Assembly: GCF_018617395.1 (NCBI RefSeq)
Contig: NZ_JACSKC010000001.1
Span: 62,001-126,000, forward strand
Source of the DNA: Exiguobacterium sp. s48
Lineage (GTDB): Bacteria > Bacillota > Bacilli > Exiguobacteriales > Exiguobacteriaceae
Direction of reading: 5' to 3'
Length of the DNA: 64,000 bases
Of this stretch, positions 33,311-42,405 are shown in pieces. The notes beneath the pieces were generated by a model, which was not told the origin of the DNA, ran no database searches, and saw only the letters and a program-made list of their open reading frames with translations. Position 1 is the first letter of the stretch; each line of letters opens with the position of its first letter. Made by a program: the position numbers and the translations under genes.

Positions 33311-35095
33311 TTATTTCAATTTCAGAATAGCAGCACTGAATGGTGCGAGTTCGATTTCGAGTGAGTCGAGGTCACGGTCATGCAAGAGGTCCGTGGCTGC
33401 TCCTGTATAACCGAGCGGATTCAGTTTCGAAGCAGAGTCCGAGTTGTTAAAGTAGACGAGATACGTTTCATCTTTCGTACACCGCTCGATGATGACGGCA
33501 TTGTTCGCATCGTCGACTAGGTTGAAGCGATACGAGCCGGCGTTGGCGAGTACAGGGTGGTCCTTACGAAGCTGGATAAGCTTTTGAATGTAGCGGAATA
33601 GGTTGCGGTCTTCTTCGGCTTCATCCCATGGCATACAGCGACGGCAACCCGGGTCTTGTTCGCCTTCAAGTCCGATTTCGTCCCCGTAGTAAATACACGG
33701 GCTACCCGTATACGTTAGCATCGACGTCATCAAGAGTTTGAACTTGCCTTTATGACCTTTCGCCCGCGTCAACGCACGAGGTGTATCGTGCGAATCGATC
33801 AAGTTGAAGGTAACTTCGTTGACGTTCATCGTGTTCATCATCTCGACTCGCGTCAGTTCGTTACGGAACTCAGATGCAGATGTCCGGTCGAGGGCGAAAT
33901 AGTTCAAGCTCGCATTCGTGAACGGGTAGTTCATGACGGCATCGAACTGATCACCTTGTAGCCAAGGTTGCGCATCGTGCCAAATCTCCCCGAGGATATA
34001 GGCTTCCGGGTTCGCATTTTTGACGGCCTTGCGGAAGTCACGCCAAAACGCATGGTCGACTTCGTTGGCAACGTCTAGACGCCATCCGTCGATGCCGAAC
34101 TCTTCGACCCAGTAACGGGCGACATCTAATAAGTAAGCTTTTAACTCAGGATGCTCGGTGTTGATCTTCGGCATATTTTTTTCAAAGGCAAATGTATCAT
34201 AATTTGGCTTCGGTTCTGTCGCAATCGGGAACTCGCGTAGATAGAACCAATCGCGATATTCAGAAGCTGGTCCGTTCTCGACGACGTCTTGGAACCATGG
34301 GTGATGATATCCGACGTGGTTGAAGACGGCATCGAGCATGATTTTAATTCCATTCTCATGTAACAGGTCGACCATCTCTTTAAATTTCTCTTTCGTCCCG
34401 AACTGTGGATCGATTTCCATATAGTCGAGCGTGTCGTACTTATGGTTCGTCGTCGCTTTAAAGATTGGACAGAAGTAGATGCCAGTGATTCCGAGTTCGA
34501 CTAAATGATCGATATGGTCGATCACCCCTTGGAAGTCGCCACCGAAGAAGTTCGTCGTCGTCGGCTCTGTCGAGTTCCATGGCAACGTCTCTTCTGGGTT
34601 GAGTGATGCATCGCCATTGGCGAAACGGTCTGGGAAGATTTGATACCATACCGTATCTTTCACCCAGAGTGGGGCATGGAAGATATCGATCGGATTGATG
34701 AACGGCACACAGAAGTAGTAGCCTGTGTCATCAAGCGGTTTTTCTTCGAACCATCCTTTTTCCGTATAGACGGCCGTCTCTTGGCCATCGTTCAAACGGA
34801 ATCCGTAACGAAGGCGTCGGAACGGTGGCTTGATGGCGATGAACCAATAGTCATAGGCATCGTCGAACCCGATTTTCTCCATCGGGGTTTCATATGTACG
34901 CCAATAGCTCGGTTTGTCTGGGTCAAAGTTCCACATCGTTGGATCTTCTGCGTGCCAGTCGTAAGGGTCGTTCCAAATCAAATCAACGGATTCGATATCG
35001 CCACGTTTCGTATGGAAACGAATATGAATCGTCTCTCGGTCATATTTGTAGACGAACGGGGACATCGCACGGTGATAAATCGCTTCTTTCATCAT
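33311..35095 (-). CDS. Cytoplasmic cyclomaltodextrinase/neopullulanase (GH13_20)
   Basis: A 594-residue alpha-amylase-family enzyme without signal peptide. An N-terminal starch-binding beta domain (~1-130, CBM34-like) typical of the GH13_20 dimeric enzymes is followed by the (beta/alpha)8 barrel with conserved regions I DAVFNHVG, II GWRLDVANE (nucleophile Asp), III ILGEIWHD (acid Glu) and IV LIDSHDT. It hydrolyses imported maltodextrins or cyclodextrins to maltose and glucose. ATG 35095 or 35092 are both possible. It diverges from mdxE across a 370-bp control region full of LacI/CcpA-type operators and should be induced with it. Confidence 0.9.
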   Translation of the reverse strand: MMKEAIYHRAMSPFVYKYDRETIHIRFHTKRGDIESVDLIWNDPYDWHAEDPTMWNFDPDKPSYWRTYETPMEKIGFDDAYDYWFIAIKPPFRRLRYGFRLNDGQETAVYTEKGWFEEKPLDDTGYYFCVPFINPIDIFHAPLWVKDTVWYQIFPDRFANGDASLNPEETLPWNSTEPTTTNFFGGDFQGVIDHIDHLVELGITGIYFCPIFKATTNHKYDTLDYMEIDPQFGTKEKFKEMVDLLHENGIKIMLDAVFNHVGYHHPWFQDVVENGPASEYRDWFYLREFPIATEPKPNYDTFAFEKNMPKINTEHPELKAYLLDVARYWVEEFGIDGWRLDVANEVDHAFWRDFRKAVKNANPEAYILGEIWHDAQPWLQGDQFDAVMNYPFTNASLNYFALDRTSASEFRNELTRVEMMNTMNVNEVTFNLIDSHDTPRALTRAKGHKGKFKLLMTSMLTYTGSPCIYYGDEIGLEGEQDPGCRRCMPWDEAEEDRNLFRYIQKLIQLRKDHPVLANAGSYRFNLVDDANNAVIIERCTKDETYLVYFNNSDSASKLNPLGYTGAATDLLHDRDLDSLEIELAPFSAAILKLK

Positions 35096-35169
35096 AAGGA
35101 AAACATTCCTTTCTCTATAGGGGATGACATCATTTTACAACATCGGGAATCAAAGAGAACAGATGTTGT

Positions 35170-35234
35170 GAAAACGTTTGCTCAAGCAAAGGGTAATAAA
35201 GCGTTTACATTTTGTCAATTGCTGAAACGCTTAA
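35170..35234. promoter_or_regulatory. Cluster of three LacI/CcpA-type operator half- and full-sites
   Basis: GAAAACGTTTGCTC (35170-35183), AAAGCGTTTACAT (35198-35210) and GAAACGCTTA (35224-35233) lie within 65 bp upstream of the minus-strand cyclomaltodextrinase gene. All show the central CG of LacI-family sites. Confidence 0.5.
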
Positions 35235-35311
35235 AATATGATGAATTTAAACAACAAATTTAAAAATTACATAAATGGGTCAACAGACGTAAAAAAAGTG
35301 TAAAAAAAGAC

Positions 35312-35370
35312 TTGTAAAACGCTTTCACAACTGTATAATAAAAATTGAGGTGAGGATGCAAACGTTTTCA
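35312..35370 (+). promoter_or_regulatory. mdxE promoter with two LacI/CcpA-type operators
   Basis: TTGTAA (35312-35317), 16-nt spacer and perfect TATAAT (35334-35339). Operator-like TGTAAAACGCTTTCACA (35314-35330) fills the spacer, and TGCAAACGTTTTCA (35357-35370) lies just past the start site. Repression by the LacI-type protein at 40604 and/or CcpA is inferred. Confidence 0.65.
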
Positions 35371-35465
35371 CTACCATGTCAATTTCGTAGCGGAGTTTTT
35401 CAATTGACATGGTCGTGCGATTGCGCAAATCTGACCATACTATTTCCTTGGGGAGGTTTTTCATC

Positions 35466-36731
35466 ATGAAGATGAAAAAAATGGTAGCAGGACTTTCAAC
35501 AGCAGTATTCGCTTTCGGTGCACTTGCTGCATGTGGTGGCGGAACGGACAACGAATCTTCAACAGATAACGCGGCTTCGAATGATAACAAGCCTGAAAAA
35601 ATCGTCATCTGGGAAGATATCGAAAAGTCTGAGACAACGAAAGAAGTTGCGAAGAAGTTCGAAGAAGAGAACGGCGTAAAAGTGGAAGTCGTCGAAGTAC
35701 AGATGACGGATCAAAAAGACAAGCTTGCCCTTGATGGCCCAGCTGGTAAAGGTCCAGACATCGTTCTTGTACCACACGACCAAATCGGTACAATCGCTGA
35801 CCAAGGTCACTTGGCACCACTTTCTGATGAGAGCGTGCTCGACTCATTCACAGATGCTGCGAAATCAGCAGTTATGTTTGACGGTCAAGCTTACGGATAC
35901 CCGAAATCAGTTGAAACACCAGTTCTTATGTATAACAAAGATTTGATGTCTGAAGCTCCAAAATCAATGGACGACCTTTACAAGTTGTCAAACGATGTAA
36001 AAGCTGACGGGCAATACGGATTCCTCGCACTTTGGGATAACTTCTACTTTGCACACGGTGTAGTCGCTGGATATGGCGGATACGTGTTCAAAGAAGACGG
36101 TGGCGCACTCGATCCAATGGACATTGGTTTGAACAACGAAGGTGCAGTTGAAGGATTCGAATACATCGGTAAATGGTACCAAGAAGGTCTCTTCCCTAAA
36201 GGATTGATCGGTGAGTCTGGTGGCCAAGCGATGGACCAACTCTTCACTGAGAAGAAAGCTCATTCAGTCATGAACGGACCATGGGCAGTTGCTGGTTACA
36301 CAGATGCTGGCGTAAACCTCGGTGCGGCTCCAATGCCTACACTTCCGAACGGTGAGCCAATCAAGACGTTCATGGGTGTGAAAACATATGCCCTTTCAGC
36401 TTACACAGAGAACCAAGAGTGGGCTGAGAAGTTCCTTCAAGAGTTAACAAATGAAGAAAACGCATTGGCAATGTTTGAAGCATACAACGAGATCCCACCA
36501 GTAGCAGCACTCGAGTCGAACGAGACAATCACGTCGAACGAAGTTGCGAAAGCGGTATTCGACCAAGCAACAAACGCAATCCCAATGCCAAACATTCCTG
36601 AAATGGGACAAGTTTGGGAGCCAATGGCACAAGCACTTCAACTTGTAGCGACTGGTAAACAAGATGCACAGAAATCTGCAGACGATGCAGTGAAAGTCAT
36701 CGAGCAACAAATCCAAGCGAACAACCAATAA
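35466..36731 (+). CDS. mdxE: Maltodextrin-binding lipoprotein of an ABC importer
   Basis: A 421-residue family 1 solute-binding lipoprotein. The signal peptide ends in the lipobox LAAC with C23 as the lipidated residue, followed by an Asn/Ser/Thr/Asp-rich linker; the mature part has the maltose-binding features KIVIWEDIEKSETTKEVAKKFEEE, PVLMYNKDLM and GPWAVAGYTDAG. The upstream in-frame start at 35409 is rejected: ATG 35466 is nine bases after GGGGAGG and gives the only sensible signal peptide. First gene of mdxEFG-amylase-malR. Confidence 0.92.
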   Translation: MKMKKMVAGLSTAVFAFGALAACGGGTDNESSTDNAASNDNKPEKIVIWEDIEKSETTKEVAKKFEEENGVKVEVVEVQMTDQKDKLALDGPAGKGPDIVLVPHDQIGTIADQGHLAPLSDESVLDSFTDAAKSAVMFDGQAYGYPKSVETPVLMYNKDLMSEAPKSMDDLYKLSNDVKADGQYGFLALWDNFYFAHGVVAGYGGYVFKEDGGALDPMDIGLNNEGAVEGFEYIGKWYQEGLFPKGLIGESGGQAMDQLFTEKKAHSVMNGPWAVAGYTDAGVNLGAAPMPTLPNGEPIKTFMGVKTYALSAYTENQEWAEKFLQELTNEENALAMFEAYNEIPPVAALESNETITSNEVAKAVFDQATNAIPMPNIPEMGQVWEPMAQALQLVATGKQDAQKSADDAVKVIEQQIQANNQ

Positions 36732-36787
36732 GGAATTGAAATGACGGGGTACGCCATACGGCGTTCCCCATCATTTTCTAGCATTGA

Positions 36788-36801
36788 GCAAACGTTTGCT
36801 T
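36788..36801. promoter_or_regulatory. Palindromic operator between mdxE and mdxF
   Basis: AGCAAACGTTTGCT is a perfect 14-bp palindrome with the central ACGT of LacI/CcpA sites. It lies in a 105-bp gap, 49 bp before mdxF; no terminator is seen, so it may act as an internal roadblock or control a secondary start. Confidence 0.55.
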
Positions 36802-36836
36802 GATTGATTTGCTCAAATCGAAAGGAGAAACTGAGG

Positions 36837-38189
36837 ATGGCTGCAATTGCGAACCCTAAAACACCGGACCAACGCCCGGACAAGCCAACAAACCATGCTC
36901 GGAACGCGGGACTACTTTCCATCATTCCGGGACTCGGACAGGTATACAACAAACAATACGCGAAAGCTGTAGCGTTCTTTATCGTCATCGTATCTTATTT
37001 TGCCGTAAACTATGATCTATTTTTCAAAGGGGCGGGCGCCGGACCAGGTGACCGTGGAGGACTTTGGGGATTGATCACGCTTGGTGAAGTGCCAGGACCT
37101 CGTAACGACCACTCCATCTTTTTGATGGTCGAGGGGATTGTCGCGTTAATTTTACTATTCTTCGGAATTGCGTTCTATGTTTGGAACATTCGTGACGCCT
37201 ATCGTGTCGGTCGCGCTCGTGATCAGCATCTAAACCTTCCATCGTTCCAAATGCAACTGCGCAACTTGCGTGATAATGGATTCCCATACTTAATGTTAAT
37301 CCCATCACTCATTTTGTTAGTGTTTACAGTTATTCTTCCATTGATCTTTACGTTCTTGATCGCCTTCACGAACTATCGCTATAACAACGCACCACCAGCG
37401 AAACTCGTCGAATGGGTCGGATTTGAGAACTTTACGCGTATTTTTGAAATCGATATCTTCCGTGACACGTTCGTTGGGGTACTCGGATGGACACTCGTTT
37501 GGACGGTCGCTTCAACAACAGGTGTCATCGCAATCGGGATCTTCCTTGCGGTACTCTTGAACCAAGAAGGATTACGATTCCGCCGCTTGTTCCGCTCGAT
37601 TTTGATTCTTTCATGGGCAGTACCGGCATTCATCACGATCTTGATCTTCCGTTCGATGTTCAACGAATCGTTCGGGGTGTTCAATACAACGATCTTGCCC
37701 GCACTCGGTCTTGATCCAATCAACTGGTTCACGGACCCGACAGCGACACGTACGGCACTCGTGCTCATTCAATGGTGGCTCGGCTTCCCGTTCATCATGA
37801 CACTTATGACAGGTGTCTTGCAGTCGATTCCTGGTGACTTGTATGAAGCGGCAACGATTGATGGAGCAACCATCTTTGACAAGTTCCGTTTGATCACGTT
37901 GCCAATGCTCTTGTTCGCAACTGCGCCAATCTTGATCACGCAGTTCACGTTCAACTTCAATAACTTCAACATCATCTATCTCTTTAATGGCGGTGGCCCT
38001 GCTGTACCTGGACAAACGGCCGGTGGTACCGACATCTTGATTTCTTGGATTTACAAATTGTCACTCGGTGCCAACCCGCAATACGGACTTGCGGCTGCGA
38101 TCACACTTATCTTGTCATTCTTCATCATGACACTTGCCGTGATCCAGTTCCGTCGGACAAAATCTTTCAAAGACGAGGATATGATCTGA
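36837..38189 (+). CDS. mdxF: Maltodextrin ABC importer permease MdxF/MalF
   Basis: A 450-residue permease. After a ~40-residue Pro/Asn-rich leader come two or three extra N-terminal helices (LLSIIPGLGQVYNKQYAKAVAFF...), then the six-helix core with the cytoplasmic EAA loop (YEAATIDGATIFDKFRLITLPML) that docks the ATPase. The N-terminal part resembles a small unknown-function membrane module; long MalF N-termini are known. ATG 36837 lies nine bases after AGGAG. No ATPase gene is present, so a shared MsmX-like ATPase elsewhere is expected. Confidence 0.9.
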   Translation: MAAIANPKTPDQRPDKPTNHARNAGLLSIIPGLGQVYNKQYAKAVAFFIVIVSYFAVNYDLFFKGAGAGPGDRGGLWGLITLGEVPGPRNDHSIFLMVEGIVALILLFFGIAFYVWNIRDAYRVGRARDQHLNLPSFQMQLRNLRDNGFPYLMLIPSLILLVFTVILPLIFTFLIAFTNYRYNNAPPAKLVEWVGFENFTRIFEIDIFRDTFVGVLGWTLVWTVASTTGVIAIGIFLAVLLNQEGLRFRRLFRSILILSWAVPAFITILIFRSMFNESFGVFNTTILPALGLDPINWFTDPTATRTALVLIQWWLGFPFIMTLMTGVLQSIPGDLYEAATIDGATIFDKFRLITLPMLLFATAPILITQFTFNFNNFNIIYLFNGGGPAVPGQTAGGTDILISWIYKLSLGANPQYGLAAAITLILSFFIMTLAVIQFRRTKSFKDEDMI

Positions 38190-38190
38190 T

Positions 38191-39024
38191 ATGAAAAAAC
38201 AAAAACGAATCAATTTGGCGATCTCGTATGTCATCTTGACGCTTGCGTCGATCATCATTCTCTATCCGATGCTTTGGGTCGTCGGAACGTCGTTCAACCC
38301 AGGGCGTACGATTACGTCAACCATCATTCCATCGAATCCGACATTTGTTCACTATAAAAACTTGTTTGACCTAACGATTTCAGATTATAGTTTATGGTAT
38401 GTGAACACGTTGAAAATCGCTTTCATCACGATGGCGCTCTCTGTCATCTTGGTCACGATTACTGGATACGTTTTCTCACGCTATCGTTTCGTAGGACGGA
38501 AGAACTCACTCGTCTTGTTCCTCGTCCTTCAGATGGTGCCACAGTTCGTTGCGATCATCGCGATTTATGTATTGCTCAATATGCTTAACCTTCTTGACAC
38601 ACATACAGCGCTCATCTTGCTTTATGCAGGTGGTGCGATTCCGATGAACACGTACTTGGCGAAAGGCTACTTCGACACGATTCCAAAAGAACTTGACGAA
38701 GCAGCCCGTATGGATGGTGCTGGTCACCTCCGAATCTTCTGGCAAATTATTTTGCCACTTGCGAAGCCGATTGTCGCAACGATTGCTCTCTTTAACTTCA
38801 TGGGACCATTCAACGACTTCATTTTGGCATCGCTCGTCCTTCGTTCACCAGAGAAACAAACATTGGCAGTTGGTCTTTACAACATGATCTCGAAACAGTT
38901 CGATAACAACTTTACGTTATTCGCGGCAGGAGCTGTCCTTTCAGCCCTTCCAATCGTCATCTTGTTCTTCATGTTCCAACGCTACTTCGTTTCTGGCCTC
39001 ACAGCGGGTGGTACGAAAGGATAA
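38191..39024 (+). CDS. mdxG: Maltodextrin ABC importer permease MdxG/MalG
   Basis: A 277-residue permease with six helices and the EAA loop ELDEAARMDGAGHLRIFWQIILPLAKP. The C-terminal VSGLTAGGTKG is the typical MalG ending that reaches into the ATPase. It starts one base after the mdxF stop. Confidence 0.93.
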   Translation: MKKQKRINLAISYVILTLASIIILYPMLWVVGTSFNPGRTITSTIIPSNPTFVHYKNLFDLTISDYSLWYVNTLKIAFITMALSVILVTITGYVFSRYRFVGRKNSLVLFLVLQMVPQFVAIIAIYVLLNMLNLLDTHTALILLYAGGAIPMNTYLAKGYFDTIPKELDEAARMDGAGHLRIFWQIILPLAKPIVATIALFNFMGPFNDFILASLVLRSPEKQTLAVGLYNMISKQFDNNFTLFAAGAVLSALPIVILFFMFQRYFVSGLTAGGTKG

Positions 39025-39047
39025 TACTCGTAAAAGGAGGAAGCGAT

Positions 39048-40550
39048 ATGAGGCGAGGCGTCGTGCTCGTGCTCCTGTCGCTTCTTTTGTTTCCGACTGT
39101 CGTCGGGGCAAAGGAAGCCGCTACTTGGGAACAAGAACGCATGTATTTTATTATGGTCGACCGATTTGTTGACGGAAATCCGGACAATAACGAACAGGTG
39201 GACAAAAATGATCCAAAAGCCTTTCATGGTGGAGATATTCGTGGGGTCATCGAGAAGCTCGATTACATCGAATCACTCGGATTCACGTCCATTTGGTTAA
39301 CACCTGTTTTTGAAAACATGCCGGACGGCTATCACGGGTATTGGATTAAAGATTTTTATAACATCGACCCACAATTCGGGACGAAAGAAGATTTACAGGA
39401 GCTAGTCGATGAAGCGCACAAACGAGACATGAAAGTCATTCTCGACTTCGTCGTCAACCATGTCGGACCGAATCATCCTTGGGTGGAAGAAAAACCTGAC
39501 TGGTTCCATGAACAGTTACCGATTGTATTTTGGAAAGACCAGGAGCAAGTTGAGACACATTGGTTGTTTGATTTGCCCGACTTCAAAACAGAGGATCCGG
39601 AAGTCAAATCGTATTTGATTGACGCGGCGAAGTATTGGATTGAAGAGACGGATATCGATGGCTACCGCCTGGATACGGTCCGTCACGTCGATCAAGCGTT
39701 CTGGAAAGACTTCGTCGAAGGTGTGCGGTCAGTCGACCCGGACTTTTACCTACTCGCTGAAGTGTTTGACCCGGACCCGAAATATGTCGCGCAATATGAT
39801 GACCTCGGGTTCAACAGCATCACGAACTTTACATTCTATGACCGCGTATCAAAAACGATGACACAACAGCAAGCAAACGTCGACGAAATCGATGTTGCTG
39901 CTAGTTATGCCGAAACATTCTTCAACGACCCGAATCAAATGGCGACGTTCCTCGATAATCACGATGTGGAGCGTTTCACTTACCAAGCAGAGGCAAACGG
40001 AGTCGAATCTGCAGAACGCCGACTACGCCTTGGGCTCTTTGCGCTTTATGCATCACCCGGGATGCCAATCGTCTTCCAAGGGACTGAGAATGCTCAAAAC
40101 GGTGGAGCCGATCCGGCGAACCGTGTCATGACGGAATTCCCGGGAAATGAAGATCTGCATGAATACGTCGCGACGATGAATCGCATGCGGGAAGAGTATC
40201 CGGTCTTTGCGACAGGTGAACAGCGAATGATTGCTTCAGAAGATGGAATGGCTGTCTTTGAACGAAAAGACGGCGATGACGTCGCCTTATATGCCATCAA
40301 CATGAATGGTGAGGATCGAGAAATCGAAATTGATGTCAGTGAAATCGGGGAAGACAAGAGACTTCGCGGCCTTTTATTCTCGCAACTGGTCACAGATCAG
40401 CGCGGAACGTTTACAATTGAACTATCCGGCGAAAGTGCGAACGCTTACATCGTGGAGGAATCATCGGTCAATCCGTGGATGATGGGACTACTCGTCATTA
40501 CGATTCCGATTTTCTTAACGGGTTTGGTCATGTGGAAGCGACGCAAATAA
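39048..40550 (+). CDS. Surface-anchored alpha-amylase (GH13)
   Basis: A 500-residue GH13 enzyme with a signal peptide (RRGVVLVLLSLLLFPTVVGA, cut near residue 21) and a C-terminal membrane helix (WMMGLLVITIPIFLTGLVMW) ending in basic residues KRRK, so the catalytic barrel should stay on the outer face of the membrane. Conserved regions: I DFVVNHVG, II GYRLDTVRH (nucleophile), III LLAEVFD (acid), IV FLDNHDV. It likely trims starch or pullulan to oligosaccharides right beside the MdxEFG importer. ATG 39048 follows AGGAGG. Fourth gene of the operon. Confidence 0.9.
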   Translation: MRRGVVLVLLSLLLFPTVVGAKEAATWEQERMYFIMVDRFVDGNPDNNEQVDKNDPKAFHGGDIRGVIEKLDYIESLGFTSIWLTPVFENMPDGYHGYWIKDFYNIDPQFGTKEDLQELVDEAHKRDMKVILDFVVNHVGPNHPWVEEKPDWFHEQLPIVFWKDQEQVETHWLFDLPDFKTEDPEVKSYLIDAAKYWIEETDIDGYRLDTVRHVDQAFWKDFVEGVRSVDPDFYLLAEVFDPDPKYVAQYDDLGFNSITNFTFYDRVSKTMTQQQANVDEIDVAASYAETFFNDPNQMATFLDNHDVERFTYQAEANGVESAERRLRLGLFALYASPGMPIVFQGTENAQNGGADPANRVMTEFPGNEDLHEYVATMNRMREEYPVFATGEQRMIASEDGMAVFERKDGDDVALYAINMNGEDREIEIDVSEIGEDKRLRGLLFSQLVTDQRGTFTIELSGESANAYIVEESSVNPWMMGLLVITIPIFLTGLVMWKRRK

Positions 40551-40603
40551 AAATGAAACGCTGAAAGACATGTTTGGAATTCACGGAAGCAGGGGGGAAC
40601 ACC

Positions 40604-41662
40604 ATGCAAATCACAATTAAAGATGTGGCGAAACATGCGAACGTGGCACCGTCTACGGTATCGCGCGTCATCGCTAACAGTCCACGAATCAGTCAAAAGA
40701 CAAAAGAACGGGTCAGAAGTTCTATGGAAGAACTCGGGTATCACCCAAACATTCATGCGAGAAGTCTTGCTAACCGTTCGACACAGTCGATTGGTCTCGT
40801 CATGCCGAGCGCGGCAACAAAGACGCTTCAAAATCCATTCTTCCCAGAAGTGCTACGAGGAATTAGCACGAAAGCGCATCAGAATGGATACTCGCTTTAT
40901 ATGACGACAGGTGTCACGGAAGAAGAGGTCTTATCCGGTGTCATCGAGATGGTACAAGGACGCCGTGTCGACGGTGTCATCGTCCTCTATTCACGGGAAG
41001 ATGATCAAGTCGTTCAATACTTACGTCAAACGAAGTTTCCGTTCGTCGTGGTCGGGAAGCCGTTCGGGGACGCTTCTTCCATCACATACGTCGATACGGA
41101 CAACTATTTGGCAGGTCGTGAAGTGACGAAACACCTTTATAACTTAGGTCATCGTCGCATCGCCTTCATCGGGGGCTCGGATAAACTCGCCGTCACACAA
41201 GATCGTCGGAACGGGTACGCGACGGCCCTCATGGAGGCAGGCATTCCGGTATGCGAAGACTATATCGCCCGGGCCGAATTTATGACGAAAGGCGGCGCGA
41301 AGGCAGTTCGTGAATTACTGCAAAACGAAGAGCCACCGACAGCCGTCGTCGTCAGCGATGACATGATGGCGCTCGGAGTCATCAGCACGCTCAGTGAGAT
41401 GGGACTGAAGATTCCGGAGGACGTCGCGGTCGTCAGTTTCAATAACGTCTATATCGCAGAACACTCGAACCCGCCACTCACGTCGGTCGAAATTAACATC
41501 TTCGGTCTCGGTTTCGAGGCGACGAATTGCTTGATCGAACAAATCAGTGATAATGCGCCTCCTTATGGGAAGCGCGTCATCGTGCCACATTATCTGGTCG
41601 TCCGCCAATCATGTGGGCAGAAGAAGAGTAAGGCAACCGAAACATTAGAATCGAATTCTTGA
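40604..41662 (+). CDS. malR: LacI-family maltose regulator
   Basis: A 352-residue repressor: helix-turn-helix and hinge (TIKDVAKHANVAPSTVSRVIANSPRIS ... GYHPNIHARSLA; core letters at residues 3-60) and a periplasmic-binding-type sensor domain. The frame starts earlier at 40574, but ATG 40604 is five bases after GGGGGGAAC and gives the standard MQITIKDVAKHA. It closes the mdx operon and probably binds the CG-centred operators at 35170-35370, 36788 and 42269. Its Shine-Dalgarno contains GGGGGAA, complementary to C-loops of the RNA at 25253. Confidence 0.9.
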   Translation: MQITIKDVAKHANVAPSTVSRVIANSPRISQKTKERVRSSMEELGYHPNIHARSLANRSTQSIGLVMPSAATKTLQNPFFPEVLRGISTKAHQNGYSLYMTTGVTEEEVLSGVIEMVQGRRVDGVIVLYSREDDQVVQYLRQTKFPFVVVGKPFGDASSITYVDTDNYLAGREVTKHLYNLGHRRIAFIGGSDKLAVTQDRRNGYATALMEAGIPVCEDYIARAEFMTKGGAKAVRELLQNEEPPTAVVVSDDMMALGVISTLSEMGLKIPEDVAVVSFNNVYIAEHSNPPLTSVEINIFGLGFEATNCLIEQISDNAPPYGKRVIVPHYLVVRQSCGQKKSKATETLESNS

Positions 41663-41666
41663 TTTA

Positions 41667-41700
41667 CCAGACGATTTCGCCAGAGCGGGGTCGTCTTTTG
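41667..41700 (+). terminator. Weak terminator after malR
   Basis: AGACGA/TCGTCT short stem with a large loop, followed by TTTT. Confidence 0.4.
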
Positions 41701-41711
41701 CATATCCGTTT

Positions 41712-41737
41712 GATTGAAGCCGTCTGATGTAGGGAAT
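41712..41737 (+). promoter_or_regulatory. Possible SigB promoter of the general-stress-like gene
   Basis: GATTGA, 14-nt spacer, GGGAAT resembles the SigB consensus GTTTAA-N12-14-GGGWAW (4/6 and full match). Supported by the stress-protein homology of the gene it precedes. Confidence 0.4.
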
Positions 41738-41777
41738 TTCTTTCACGAAGGAATCGAAATCGAAAGGATGGATAGAG

Positions 41778-42197
41778 ATGAGTGAAAGACGATTTGTCGG
41801 GACATTCGATACGAAAGAAAGCCTATTGTCAAAAATTAATGAGCTGAAAGAAAACGGCTATGATGAAGGGGAACTATTTGTCCTGACGGAGCGGGATGAA
41901 GCCGTTCATGTCCTTAAACGAGAGACGGACCTAAACGTAGAAGAAGGTGACACATCCTGGCTAGACAACCTCAACGGAGGGGGAAGCGAGGATCGGGATA
42001 CGAAACAGGCGCTCACCGATTTAGGGATTGCAGACGACGAAATCGAACAGGCGCATTCTGACATCAAGCAGGGGGGATACGCCCTCGTCATCGACGAACC
42101 GGACACGGGGTTCAATGATGGGCGAAGTGCAGTATTCGAGGGACACGAAGCGAATGCGGCATTTGGTGAGAATCAGGAAAATGAACAGAAAGATTGA
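41778..42197 (+). CDS. YflT-like general stress protein
   Basis: A 139-residue soluble acidic protein. The first ~100 residues match the heat/general-stress YflT-type domain: FVGTFDTKESLLSKINELKENGYDEGELFVL, a middle Gly/Ser-rich loop and GIADDEIEQAHSDIKQGGYALVID. The tail is Asn/Glu-rich and disordered. In Bacillus the relatives belong to the SigB regulon; function unknown. It is isolated between malR and the maltose phosphorylase and probably has its own promoter (41712). Confidence 0.75.
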   Translation: MSERRFVGTFDTKESLLSKINELKENGYDEGELFVLTERDEAVHVLKRETDLNVEEGDTSWLDNLNGGGSEDRDTKQALTDLGIADDEIEQAHSDIKQGGYALVIDEPDTGFNDGRSAVFEGHEANAAFGENQENEQKD

Positions 42198-42268
42198 TTG
42201 AAACCGTCTCAATTAGAGGTGGTTTTTTTGATTGTAAAATGTGACGAAAAAAAGAAAGAAAAAGTTTT

Positions 42269-42352
42269 ATGCAAACGATTGCATTATTGTATCAGTCGTG
42301 TAAAATGAAAAGTGAGATTAAATACAGCGCTTTCATAGACAAACGGTTGCAT
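42269..42352 (+). promoter_or_regulatory. Maltose phosphorylase promoter with LacI/CcpA-type operators
   Basis: ATGCAAACGATTGCAT (42269-42284) is a near-perfect operator palindrome that overlaps a -35-like TTGCAT (42279-42284); 16 nt later comes TAAAAT (42301-42306). A second operator-like ACAAACGGTTGCAT lies at about 42339-42352, after the start site, beside GCGCTTTCAT. Confidence 0.55.
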
Positions 42353-42405
42353 GGACTGATTGTCCGTCGAAGGTAGCCTTGTAGAGAAAAAGGAGTGGCA
42401 GACAG

